From an uncultured Prevotella sp. (GTDB taxonomy: Bacteria; Bacteroidota; Bacteroidia; Bacteroidales; Bacteroidaceae): DNA of 64,000 bases. The notes under the pieces were generated by a model. It saw only the letters and a list, made by a program, of their open reading frames with translations. It did not search any database and was not told where the DNA came from. The stretch's first letter is position 1; every line of letters begins with the position of its first letter. Shown here one piece after another: positions 53,033-61,276 of this stretch. The stretch covers positions 1 to 64,000 of the forward strand of contig CALUFA010000002.1 of NCBI GenBank assembly GCA_944319795.1, in the 5' to 3' direction. Position numbers and translations under genes: made by a program.

Positions 53033-54220
53033 TTATTTGATGATGCCCTGCTCTACGAATATCTTCTTCAAAGCCTGGACTCCACGCTCCACTTGCTCCT
53101 TTGTATGGGTGGCCATAAGTGCGAAGCGCACAAGTGTGTCTTGAGGGGCACATGCAGGCGGAATGACCGGATTGATGAACACTCCTGCATCGAAAGCCAA
53201 CGTGGTTACGAGGAACGTCTTATCAACGTCACGCACATACAACGGGATGATAGGACTCTCAGTATCACCTATTTCGAAACCTTCCTCCTTGAAACGCTTC
53301 AATGCATAGTTGGTTACTTTCCACAAACGTTCTATACGTTCGGGCTCGCTCTTAATGATGTGAAGAGCCTCCATCGCAGCCGCCGTTGCGGCAGGAGTAT
53401 TGGATGCGCTAAAGATATATGTGCGGCAAGTATGACGAAGGTAGTTGATTGTATCTTTATCGCCTGCAATGAAACCGCCGATGCTGGCAAGACTCTTCGA
53501 GAACGTGCCCATGATAAGGTCTACATCGTCGATAACGCCGAAATGATCACACACACCGCGTCCATCCTTACCGAACACACCAAGGCCGTGAGCCTCGTCG
53601 ACCATCACCGAAGCATTGTATTTCTTCTTCAGACGGATTATCTCCGGCAGGTTGGCCAAATCGCCTTCCATAGAGAACACACCGTCAACAACAATCAGTT
53701 TTACGGCCTCGGGACGGCATTTCTGCAACTGTTTCTCGAGGTCTTCCATATCGTTGTGCTTATATTTCAGACATGTGGCGAACGACAGGCGACGCCCGTC
53801 AACGATGCTCGCATGGTCGCGGTCGTCGCAAATTATATAATCCTCGCGTCCGCATACGACGGCAAGCACGCCTGCATTGACAGAGAAACCGGTAGAGAAA
53901 CACAGCGCGTCGTCCTTATGTTCGAACTCTGCCAACTCTTTCTCCAACTGGACATGCAAATCCAAAGTACCGTTCAGGAAACGGCTACCGGCACATCCCG
54001 TACCGTATTTATCCAAAGCAGCTTTGGCGGCAGCCTCAACGCGTGCGTCGCCAGTAAGCCCGGTGTAAGCGTTAGAGCCGAACATTAGCACGCTATGGCC
54101 TTCCATCTGCACTTCAGTGCCCTGCTTGCCGGTTATCTCGCGGAAATAAGGATAAACCCCCATCTCCATGAACTTTTGAGGCTCACGATAATTCTTGTAT
54201 CTTTCTTGTAATAGTCCCAT
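53033..54220 (-). CDS. Serine palmitoyltransferase (AONS-family PLP enzyme)
   Basis: A 395-residue PLP enzyme that condenses L-serine with an acyl-CoA to give 3-ketosphinganine, the first step of sphingolipid synthesis. The fold-type I motifs are 'DEAHGLGVFGKDGRG' (208-222), 'GTFSKSLASIGG' with the PLP lysine Lys242, and 'NGTLDLHVQLEKELAEFEHKDDALCFSTGF'. The family includes KBL, AONS and ALAS; length, the N-terminal 'YREPQKFMEMGVYPYFREI' and the phylum favour SPT. The ATG at 54220 is used; the frame open further upstream overlaps the divergent lipid kinase and shows no homology. A TATCTTTG -7 box (minus strand, 54354-54347) gives a leader of about 120 bases. Confidence 0.87.
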   Translation of the reverse strand: MGLLQERYKNYREPQKFMEMGVYPYFREITGKQGTEVQMEGHSVLMFGSNAYTGLTGDARVEAAAKAALDKYGTGCAGSRFLNGTLDLHVQLEKELAEFEHKDDALCFSTGFSVNAGVLAVVCGREDYIICDDRDHASIVDGRRLSFATCLKYKHNDMEDLEKQLQKCRPEAVKLIVVDGVFSMEGDLANLPEIIRLKKKYNASVMVDEAHGLGVFGKDGRGVCDHFGVIDDVDLIMGTFSKSLASIGGFIAGDKDTINYLRHTCRTYIFSASNTPAATAAAMEALHIIKSEPERIERLWKVTNYALKRFKEEGFEIGDTESPIIPLYVRDVDKTFLVTTLAFDAGVFINPVIPPACAPQDTLVRFALMATHTKEQVERGVQALKKIFVEQGIIK

Positions 54221-54346
54221 ATTATATAAAATAGGTGTGTAGGTTTCAAAAAGAGCCGTAACGTTCACATAGCATCGGTTGCGGCAAAACATGCCGCCAC
54301 CCCACATGTAGGCCGTAGCGCCCTTGTAGATTCCAAAATCAGGGTG

Positions 54347-54354
54347 CAAAGATA
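54347..54354 (-). promoter_or_regulatory. -7 box of serine palmitoyltransferase
   Basis: TATCTTTG on the minus strand matches TAnnTTTG. The 120-base leader to the start codon holds no obvious riboswitch. Confidence 0.5.
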
Positions 54355-54448
54355 CAAAAAAATGCGAAAACCATACCCTAAAATATGGAAAAGTATCGTA
54401 AAACCTTAAATATTGCAGCCGTACAATAAGAAATAAGGTAAATATTAT

Positions 54449-54456
54449 TATTTTTG
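54449..54456 (+). promoter_or_regulatory. -7 box next to the lipid-kinase start
   Basis: TATTTTTG matches TAnnTTTG and ends 7 bases before the ATG at 54464, so the mRNA should start at or beside the start codon. No good -33 box. Confidence 0.55.
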
Positions 54457-54463
54457 CAGGACT

Positions 54464-55501
54464 ATGGCCGATAAGAAAAGAATAATATTCATCATGAACC
54501 CGATATCCGGCACAGCAAGGAAGTCGGGCATACCGAGAATTATCGAGGACACCCTCGATAAGGAATATTACGACTATACCATAACAAAAACCCAACATAG
54601 CGGACACGCATACGAAATAGCCTGCGAGGCAAGGGACGGCGGAGCATACGCAGCCGTAGCCGTAGGCGGCGACGGCACGGTAAACGAAGTGGCCAGGGCG
54701 TTGGTGCACTCAGACACGGCACTCGGCATACTGCCATGCGGTTCAGGCAACGGCCTTGCACGCCACCTCATGCTACCGCTCGAACCGCGTAAGGCTGTCG
54801 CCATACTGAACAGCCACACCATACATGAGCTTGACTACGGCATAATCAACGAAATTCCCTTCTTCTGCACTTGCGGAATGGGGTTCGACGCATTCATAAG
54901 CATGAAGTTCGCCGAAGCCGGCAAGCGCGGCCCGGTAACATACCTTGAAAACATACTGCGCGAAGGCCTTAAGTACAAGCCAGAGACATACGAGATAAAA
55001 GACGGCAACGGTACGTCGCTCTGCCGCGCATTCCTCATATCGTGCGCGAACGCCTCCCAATACGGCAACAACGCCTACATCGCCCCGCAGGCATCTATGA
55101 GCGACGGGTTGCTCGACGTAACGATAATGGAACCGTTCGACATGCTCGAAGCTCCGCAATTAAGCATCGACATGTTTAACAAGACTATCGACAAGAACCC
55201 GAAAATAAAGACGTTCAAGACAAAACACATACACGTTCACCGACAACAGGCCGGATTCATACATTACGACGGCGAACCGGTCATGACAAGCGCCGACGTC
55301 GACATATCCGTCGTGAACAAAGGAATAAAAATCATCGTAAACCCGGAGGCGAAAAAAGAGAAGCGGCAACCGGGCATGATGCAGACTACATTCAGCGTGT
55401 TCTTCAACGACATAATGAACGTGCGCGCTGACAAAAGCAAACAGATTCACCGCATACAGACACTCAATAAAATCCTTTTGAAGAAACTAAACAACTTATA
55501 A
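54464..55501 (+). CDS. Diacylglycerol kinase/sphingosine kinase-family lipid kinase
   Basis: A 345-residue DAGK-catalytic family enzyme. The nucleotide motif is 'VGGDGTVNEVARAL' (67-80), followed by 'LGILPCGSGNGLARHLMLP' and 'CGMGFDAFISMKF'. 'HRQQAGFIHYDGEPVM' near the C-terminus is the family's GE(P/A) motif. It phosphorylates a lipid hydroxyl, perhaps diacylglycerol or, given its divergent neighbour serine palmitoyltransferase, a sphingoid base or ceramide; the latter is inference only. No signal peptide. A very strong GC hairpin 48 bases after the stop may end the transcript. Confidence 0.85.
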   Translation: MADKKRIIFIMNPISGTARKSGIPRIIEDTLDKEYYDYTITKTQHSGHAYEIACEARDGGAYAAVAVGGDGTVNEVARALVHSDTALGILPCGSGNGLARHLMLPLEPRKAVAILNSHTIHELDYGIINEIPFFCTCGMGFDAFISMKFAEAGKRGPVTYLENILREGLKYKPETYEIKDGNGTSLCRAFLISCANASQYGNNAYIAPQASMSDGLLDVTIMEPFDMLEAPQLSIDMFNKTIDKNPKIKTFKTKHIHVHRQQAGFIHYDGEPVMTSADVDISVVNKGIKIIVNPEAKKEKRQPGMMQTTFSVFFNDIMNVRADKSKQIHRIQTLNKILLKKLNNL

Positions 55502-55548
55502 CCACGCCCACATACAAGCAAAAGACTATAAACCTATGAGGCATATAC

Positions 55549-55595
55549 GGTGCGCCGCGCCGATACGGAAACACAACCGCACGGCGCGGCGCACC
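55549..55595 (+). terminator. Strong GC hairpin after the lipid kinase
   Basis: GGTGCGCCGCGCCG (55549-55562) pairs perfectly with CGGCGCGGCGCACC (55582-55595), a 14-bp stem of which 13 pairs are G:C, with a 19-base loop. No T-run follows, so it might block exonucleases rather than terminate. Confidence 0.5.
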
Positions 55596-55697
55596 TATAC
55601 TTAATAAAACATGAGTCCTCAAAAAAACTCTCTATAAGAAACCGCCCAAAAGCGCAAACATCAGGCAGTTTATGCAATTGGCTTAGCTGTTATTCCC

Positions 55698-56324
55698 TTA
55701 TTGGGGAAGGGAATCGGACATTCCCTCGAAATGGCTTAGGCGCGCTATGTATTTACCGAGAATATCGAACTCTATGTTTACTTTCGAACCGATTCGTATG
55801 TCGCTGAAGTTTGTGTGTTCGAACGTATATGGAATAATGGCGACGGTGAATCTTGAGTCGGTAGGACTGCATACCGTCAGCGAAACTCCGTTCACGGTTA
55901 CGCTGCCTTTGTCTACCGTAAAATACCCCCGCCTTGCCATCTCTTTGTCAAACTGGTATTCAAACGTGAAATACGTGCTGCCCTCGGCATCCTTTATGTC
56001 CACGCATTCGGCCGTCATGTCAACGTGTCCTTGCACGATATGCCCGTCCAGCCTGCCGTTCATAGGCATCGACCGTTCGACGTTCACGCGGTCGCCCACG
56101 CCGAGTCCGCCGAGGTTCGAGCGTTCGAGCGTCTCTTTCATAGCCGTTACGGTATAAGTGCCGTCCTCTATATGCACTACCGTCAGGCACACGCCGTTGT
56201 GCGAAACACTTTGGTCTATTTTCAACTCTGAGGCGAACGGACATTTCAGTGTCAGGTCAACGTTGCCCTTGTCTTTTTTCACCGCCGTTACGATAGCGGT
56301 GGTTTCAACTATTCCGGAAAACAT
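55698..56324 (-). CDS. ribE: Riboflavin synthase (alpha chain)
   Basis: A 208-residue enzyme dismutating two 6,7-dimethyl-8-ribityllumazine molecules to riboflavin. It has the duplicated barrel halves with 'MFSGIVETTAIV', 'VSHNGVCLTVV', 'NVERSMPMNGRLDGHIVQGHVD', and the second copy 'GSVTVNGVSLTV', 'NIEFDILGKYIARL'. Length is normal. No FMN riboswitch is seen upstream; the next transcript on that strand is the ncRNA at 56350-56603, whose terminator isolates ribE. Confidence 0.96.
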   Translation of the reverse strand: MFSGIVETTAIVTAVKKDKGNVDLTLKCPFASELKIDQSVSHNGVCLTVVHIEDGTYTVTAMKETLERSNLGGLGVGDRVNVERSMPMNGRLDGHIVQGHVDMTAECVDIKDAEGSTYFTFEYQFDKEMARRGYFTVDKGSVTVNGVSLTVCSPTDSRFTVAIIPYTFEHTNFSDIRIGSKVNIEFDILGKYIARLSHFEGMSDSLPQ

Positions 56325-56349
56325 TATCGTCTATCTAAATTTGGTTTAA

Positions 56350-56603
56350 ACATAAAAATATGGGCAGGAACGCCTATGCCCTGCCCATGTATTCTGGAAA
56401 AAGACCGTACCAGTGATGTGATGAAAACTCCGTACTGTATAGGATTTGGGAGCTCTCCGCCTTTGTAATCCACCGGCTTTACAGCTATGCCTTGCGGCAT
56501 TGTGGCCCGCCATTGACAAGAGGTGTCTTCCCGGTTTTCGTTTTTTTATTGATGAGTATCCCGATCGAACTAATACGGTCTGTATCTTGTCTCTCTGATT
56601 TAT
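56350..56603 (-). ncRNA. Stand-alone structured RNA of about 250 nt (family unassigned)
   Basis: A minus-strand transcription unit with no reading frame. A promoter with ideal spacing (56608-56639) points to a start near 56602. GACCGTA (56580-56574) pairs with TACGGTC (56409-56403), a 7-bp closing helix. Inside are a GCAA-capped hairpin (AUGCC/GGCAU, 56500-56487) with flanking pairs ACA/UGT and GGC/GCC, and GGAG/CUCC (56458-56449). The RNA ends in an intrinsic terminator (56360-56388 followed by ATTTTTAT). It is not an FMN, TPP or SRP RNA by motif. 6S-like RNA or the Bacteroidales-1 motif are the best guesses, unproven. Confidence 0.6.
56360..56388 (-). terminator. Terminator of the structured RNA
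   Basis: ATGGGCAGG (56360-56368) pairs perfectly with CCTGCCCAT (56380-56388) around an 11-base loop. On the minus strand ATTTTTATG follows. Confidence 0.85.
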
Positions 56604-56607
56604 GTTG

Positions 56608-56639
56608 CAAATATAGGAATAAAATGCCAACCATGCAAA
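56608..56639 (-). promoter_or_regulatory. Promoter of the structured RNA
   Basis: On the minus strand, TTTG (56639-56636) and TATATTTG (56615-56608) are separated by exactly 20 bp, a full consensus match. No start codon follows with any useful frame. Confidence 0.8.
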
Positions 56640-56747
56640 TATTTCCGGGTTATTTTGTTTTTTCCGATGCAATTCATCATTATTTTTTCACTAAGCATGG
56701 TACTTGCCGACCGGCCGTCGGCGACAACTCCTATTGTACGGGGCGCG

Positions 56748-58385
56748 TCATTCCGGCACGGCATATTTATCCCCGGTAGCCTTTATTATCTCCCTCGCCA
56801 CGTTTTCGGGCACACCCGGCCTCTCAACCTTTGCGCCCAAGCCTGTTTCCGTCCGCAAGAACCGTCCGTTTTCCTCGGGCTTCACAACCATGTCGTTATA
56901 TTTTACAATAAGGTATACCGCCAATTGCTTCCAACGTGAAAGCATCTGGGCGGCCTTGTCGCAACTATAACCGTTGAGGTAGGCTACGGCACTCTCGGGA
57001 CTCTCGTTATAAAGCCGCAAAGCCGCGGCGTCGACATCAGGCTGTGCCTTGTCGTAGTCGGCCTCAAGCGAATCACGGACTGTCTTAAGCGAGCCGAACA
57101 TCATTGAATAACGGGGATAAACCATGTTGCTGACCCAGTTGCACACCCAATAGGCATTCTTGTCGCTAAACGTCACGGCATCGGCACCAGGCGTTGCGTA
57201 ACACTCCGGCTGCACCGTATTTCCACAATAAACAGGTGTGTAAGCCACCATGTTGCCGTCGTCGTTGCCGAACCATAATATGCCTCCTATCTGACGGGGC
57301 AGCCACGAGCGCAGCTGTGCGATATAAGAGAAGCCTGACTGTTGGGTAGACGTCGGCCTCTCGTTGAAATATTCCTTCCCGTCTACTTTATAAGTCAGCG
57401 GCGTAGGACGATAAGGCATGCCCCAAACACCCTGGCCGGGGTCAGAGTCGAGCGCAAAGGGAGTGCCCTCGTAGTGGTCGCGCATGCAGTCGCGCACGTC
57501 CTGCAGCGTCACTTTCTTGTTCGGTATTATCCACAACGGCATCGGCTCGGCATCCTTCACCTTACCCTCGGCGTATGGAAGATAGCGGTCCATGTCGTCG
57601 GAAAAATGGTTGAAGAAGCTCCATACGCGCGCCTCGCAGAAACGGCGGCCCGAGAAATCAGGGTAAGCATAAGTCTCGCAGAAGCTGAAATCCTCGTCCT
57701 TTCCGCTGAACCAGCCCTTCTCTCGGGCGAAGCTGATGCAGTCTTTTGAGAACATCACGTTTTCCTTGTCATGCTGGTCGAACTTACGTATGCGGCTTTG
57801 GTTGGCATGGGCGCATACGGCATCGTCGGGTATGCGCAGCGCAACCCATACGACGCCCTTGCTGCCGGGCCCCTTGCCCATCATTTCCATTATCCAGGCT
57901 TCGTCGGAATCGCATATCGAGAACGTCTCGCCTTCAGAGCAGTAACCATACGTTTCGGCAAGGGTCGTCATCACCTTTATCGCCTCGCGCGCCGTTTTAG
58001 AACGTTGCAAGGCTATGTAAATAAGCGAACCGTAGTCGAGTATGCCGGTAGTGTCGACCATCTCATGCCGTCCGCCGAACGTGGTTTCGCCTATCGAAAC
58101 CTGGTATTCGTTAATGTTGCCTATGACGTTATACGTCTCCGGGGCTTCCGGTATCTGACCGTGATACTCCTTTGTGTCCCAATCATATACCTGCCTCATC
58201 TCCCCCTTCTTGTGCTTACCGGCAGGATAGTGGCACAGTCCGATGAACATGCCATAGTCGTCGGCGTTATAAGTGCAAAACACTGAACCGTCGGCGCTGG
58301 CTTTCTTACCAACGATAAAATTGGTGCATGCCGACCCTGCCTGGCAGGCGGCAAGCATGATAGCTGTAAATAAAACCTTTTTCAT
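56748..58385 (-). CDS. Dipeptidase, peptidase family C69
   Basis: A 545-residue secreted Ntn-type hydrolase. The export signal (1-19) ends just before Cys20 in 'GSACTNFIVGKKASADGS', the family's N-terminal nucleophile and its usual sequence. 'ESICDSDEAWIMEMMGKGPG'-type and 'DDAVCAHANQSRI' segments are typical C69 blocks. Cys14 within 'LAAC' would also fit a lipobox, which would give a lipoprotein keeping Cys20 internal; C69 logic makes cleavage before Cys20 more likely. It should cleave dipeptides in the periplasm. Confidence 0.88.
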   Translation of the reverse strand: MKKVLFTAIMLAACQAGSACTNFIVGKKASADGSVFCTYNADDYGMFIGLCHYPAGKHKKGEMRQVYDWDTKEYHGQIPEAPETYNVIGNINEYQVSIGETTFGGRHEMVDTTGILDYGSLIYIALQRSKTAREAIKVMTTLAETYGYCSEGETFSICDSDEAWIMEMMGKGPGSKGVVWVALRIPDDAVCAHANQSRIRKFDQHDKENVMFSKDCISFAREKGWFSGKDEDFSFCETYAYPDFSGRRFCEARVWSFFNHFSDDMDRYLPYAEGKVKDAEPMPLWIIPNKKVTLQDVRDCMRDHYEGTPFALDSDPGQGVWGMPYRPTPLTYKVDGKEYFNERPTSTQQSGFSYIAQLRSWLPRQIGGILWFGNDDGNMVAYTPVYCGNTVQPECYATPGADAVTFSDKNAYWVCNWVSNMVYPRYSMMFGSLKTVRDSLEADYDKAQPDVDAAALRLYNESPESAVAYLNGYSCDKAAQMLSRWKQLAVYLIVKYNDMVVKPEENGRFLRTETGLGAKVERPGVPENVAREIIKATGDKYAVPE

Positions 58386-58489
58386 TTGTATAATATTTTT
58401 ATTCGGTCACTCTTTCAGAACCCGTTGTCGCCGCCTTTGGCCGCAACGCCGCCGCCAATACGTGCCCGTCCCCAATCCGACCGTCTTGC

Positions 58490-58577
58490 AAAACACGGCA
58501 TACAGGCTTGTAAAAGGCGGCCTTTTGCGCCCTAAAACACGGCCTTTTACAGCGCAAAAGGCCGCATATTGCAAACA
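58490..58577. repeat. 22-bp tandem array F (4 units)
   Basis: Units start at 58490, 58512, 58534 and 58556, exactly 22 bp apart; the second, AAAAGGCGGCCTTTTG, is the closest in the window to the consensus. It lies between the M23 gene and the start of the C69 gene, both on the minus strand. Confidence 0.8.
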
Positions 58578-58609
58578 CGCCTGACCAACGTTAAGTCATT
58601 ACTGGAATT

Positions 58610-60247
58610 TCAATATTTAAAATCAGAGGTTAATGTCTTCATATTGCCACGATTGTCCAAGGCCACGACTTTCAGGCTGTGCGTCGAATTGGTCCGCATT
58701 ACGGGCGAGTTTTCGAGCCTGCATACATAAACGTTGGACTTGTCTTGGCGCTCGAAAAGCACAAAGTTGCCGTCGACATACCCCTTAACCGAGCGCAAGC
58801 CGCTCTTAGAGTCGTATGCCGCGACACGCAACTTGTTGCGCAAGAAGCTCAAGCCTGTCAGCACAGGGGCTTCGTCGTCATACTCTATGGCATAGGTAAG
58901 TCCGAAGTCGCGCATGCGCCCCGTCACCCATCCGTCCTTATACCTGCCACCCATATACCTGTCGCCGTTCTGCCGGGAGACGATATACAGCTTGTCAGTG
59001 TCGGCCACACGGCCGTTCAACTTCAAACTTATTTCCGCCCATTTGAAAAGAGGATACGACTCATCGTAAAACCTCCATTCGTTAGACAACACGCCCGGCT
59101 TTGCGCCTACTGCCAGCTCAACATTGTCGGGAAGCGCCCCCAAAGGCACCATAAGCGACATGCCCGGGCGTTGAACTGAGTTCGGCCTGTTGTATGCAAG
59201 CGTGTTCATTACGTCCGTCGGCTCCTTTTCCGGCAGGCTCTGCCGCCTCCCCCTGACTGTAAACGAATATTGGCGTGAATTGCCAAATACGTCAGAAACA
59301 GTGTAAGCCAACAAGTAATCACGTTCCTCGTCGAACGTTACGATTCCGCCGGCGGCGGCATGCCGGTGCAACACTGGCAGGCTGTTGCCCGGGTCGGCGA
59401 ACGACTTCATATACCATACGCCCGAACGGCGGTAGTGCCTGTAATCGCCCCATGAGTTCACCATGCGGTTGCAATCCGCCGGTATGCTGTCTACAACGCT
59501 TTCAAACACCACGTTGCCGTCTACGGACAGCGTAGTCTTGTATATTCCCAAGATGCCGAAGCTGCCCTCCATATAATCGTTCGCCCATAAGCCGAACCCG
59601 ACTTTGCCCCATGCCGTGAACTCACGCGTAAGATTGGATGATGAAAAACCGTAGTTCTGCTGACGTGAAGAGCCGCAGAACACACCTTCGCCCGATATGG
59701 GATAAGCCATGAAGGCATGCGCTATGGGCGACGTCGTATCGGTAACATACTCTTTAAGGAACGCCAAAGGGTCGAGAAAGCTCCATGTCCTTGTGTCGTG
59801 AATCTCTAAGTGGAGGTGCGGAGCATGGCTCGCGCCGGTATTGCCGCTTACAGCTATAAACTGCCCGCGCGATACGGGGAAATCCGTCGGCCTCAGCCTT
59901 ACGTCGGCAAAACATGTCTGATGTTGGTATTGCCATTTACGGACTATCGCAGCCAACTGTGGCACGAATTTCTTCAAGTGGCAATAAACCGACGTCTTAC
60001 CACCAGGATGCCTGACGTACACGGCATTGCCGAACCCGTCCAACCCAACCGTAACGCGGCTTACATAACCGTCGGCTATCGAAAAAACCGGTTTGCCTTC
60101 AACCATACCCGTCCTAACGTCAATGCCGCCATGAAAATGGTTCGGGCGCGGTTCGCCGAAATTCCCGGCAAGCGAAATCGGATAATTCACGGGTGAAACA
60201 AACGCAAACGCAGAAGACAAGAACAGGGAAAATAAAGTATTAAGCAC
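58610..60247 (-). CDS. M23 (LytM-type) zinc peptidase with long C-terminal region
   Basis: A 545-residue exported protein. The signal peptide (1-16) is followed by an M23 domain (about 25-170): 'HGGID' gives the zinc ligands His39 and Asp43, and 'HAPHLHLEIHD' contains the His144-Leu-His146 pair. It should cut peptidoglycan cross-bridges. The remaining 375 residues are beta-rich, with Ig-like traits ('DYLLAYTVSDVFGNSRQYSFTVRG', 'SLKVVALDNRGN'), and may target the enzyme. Family members in Bacteroidota share this layout. It ends in an Ig-like strand at the C-terminus. Confidence 0.88.
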   Translation of the reverse strand: MLNTLFSLFLSSAFAFVSPVNYPISLAGNFGEPRPNHFHGGIDVRTGMVEGKPVFSIADGYVSRVTVGLDGFGNAVYVRHPGGKTSVYCHLKKFVPQLAAIVRKWQYQHQTCFADVRLRPTDFPVSRGQFIAVSGNTGASHAPHLHLEIHDTRTWSFLDPLAFLKEYVTDTTSPIAHAFMAYPISGEGVFCGSSRQQNYGFSSSNLTREFTAWGKVGFGLWANDYMEGSFGILGIYKTTLSVDGNVVFESVVDSIPADCNRMVNSWGDYRHYRRSGVWYMKSFADPGNSLPVLHRHAAAGGIVTFDEERDYLLAYTVSDVFGNSRQYSFTVRGRRQSLPEKEPTDVMNTLAYNRPNSVQRPGMSLMVPLGALPDNVELAVGAKPGVLSNEWRFYDESYPLFKWAEISLKLNGRVADTDKLYIVSRQNGDRYMGGRYKDGWVTGRMRDFGLTYAIEYDDEAPVLTGLSFLRNKLRVAAYDSKSGLRSVKGYVDGNFVLFERQDKSNVYVCRLENSPVMRTNSTHSLKVVALDNRGNMKTLTSDFKY

Positions 60248-60348
60248 TATAACTTATTGTAAAATGAATAAAAAAACAACATTATTGTCATTGACCGGAG
60301 AACAAACCTTCCACCTGATACGTGGAACGGACTTTACCAAACGTATAT

Positions 60349-60388
60349 ATTGGTATTAGGAAATTCCATGAAACTCCCTAATACCAAT
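60349..60388 (-). terminator. Hairpin between nadC and the M23 gene
   Basis: ATTGGTATTAGG (60349-60360) pairs perfectly with CCTAATACCAAT (60377-60388), a 12-bp stem with a 16-base loop. It lies 18 bases after the nadC stop on the minus strand; no T-run, so termination is tentative. Confidence 0.5.
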
Positions 60389-60405
60389 AATTAAGACGGT
60401 TTGAA

Positions 60406-61254
60406 TCAACAAGCCTTAAAACTCATGTCGAGCCCCTTCACCGAATGCGTCAACGCTCCGACCGATACGAAATCGACACCGCATTCGGCATACCGGCGTA
60501 TGGTGTCGAACGTTATTCCCCCACTCGACTCCGTCTCATACTTGCCGTCTATCATGCCGACGGCTTTCTTCGTATCATCAACGGAAAAGTTGTCGAGCAT
60601 TATACGGTCAACTCCACCGGTCTCGAGAACTTGCGACAGTTCTTCGAAATTGCGCACTTCTATCTCGATCTTCAAGTCAAGCGACTTTTCAGAGAGGTAT
60701 TCGTGGCACTTGGTTATCGCATTCTTTATTCCTCCTGCGAAATCAACATGGTTGTCTTTTAAAAGAATCATGTCGAACAAACCAATCCTGTGGTTCACGC
60801 CGCCGCCTATCTTCACGGCCTGCTTTTCAAGCATGCGCATTCCGGGAGTGGTCTTCCTCGTGTCAAGAACCTTGGTATGCGTGCCCTTCAACAGTTCGAC
60901 ATACTTGTGGGTGGTTGTCGCAATTCCGCTCATACGCTGCATTATATTAAGCATGAGCCTCTCCGTCTGGAGCAACGAACGCGTCTTGCCTGAAACAACC
61001 ATTGCTATATCGCCCTTCTTTACTTCCGTTCCGTCGCCAAGAAGGACCTCAACCTGCAACGTATCGTCAAATCGGGCGAACACCCTCTTTGCCACTTCAA
61101 CTCCGGCAAGGATGCCGTCTTCCTTTATCAATAGGTGCGACTTGCCCGTTGCGTCCTCAGGTATGCAGCACAAAGTAGTATGGTCGCCGTCGCCAATGTC
61201 TTCCGCGAAGGCCAGGTCTATCAACCTATCTTCCAATTCGTCAACTGAATACAT
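60406..61254 (-). CDS. nadC: Nicotinate-nucleotide pyrophosphorylase (carboxylating)
   Basis: A 282-residue enzyme forming nicotinate mononucleotide from quinolinate and PRPP in NAD synthesis. 'EDIGDGDHTTLCCIPEDATGKSHLLIKEDGILAGVEVAKRVF', 'LDTRKTTPGMRMLEKQAVKIGGGVNHRIGLFDMILLKDNH' and 'ESSGGITFDTIRRYAECGVDFVSVGALTHSVKGLDMSFK' are signatures. It lies 22 bases after the small beta-barrel gene on the same strand. Confidence 0.97.
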   Translation of the reverse strand: MYSVDELEDRLIDLAFAEDIGDGDHTTLCCIPEDATGKSHLLIKEDGILAGVEVAKRVFARFDDTLQVEVLLGDGTEVKKGDIAMVVSGKTRSLLQTERLMLNIMQRMSGIATTTHKYVELLKGTHTKVLDTRKTTPGMRMLEKQAVKIGGGVNHRIGLFDMILLKDNHVDFAGGIKNAITKCHEYLSEKSLDLKIEIEVRNFEELSQVLETGGVDRIMLDNFSVDDTKKAVGMIDGKYETESSGGITFDTIRRYAECGVDFVSVGALTHSVKGLDMSFKAC

Positions 61255-61276
61255 TTTGCTTTTTTATTTTAAGTTT

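Noticed and set aside
54221-54709. Extended N-terminus of serine palmitoyltransferase with hydrophobic stretches
   Set aside because: This part overlaps the divergent lipid-kinase gene, includes the promoter, and is absent from the family.
56410-56580. FMN, cobalamin or TPP riboswitch upstream of ribE
   Set aside because: None of their core motifs is present, and the RNA ends in its own terminator before ribE, so it is not a leader.
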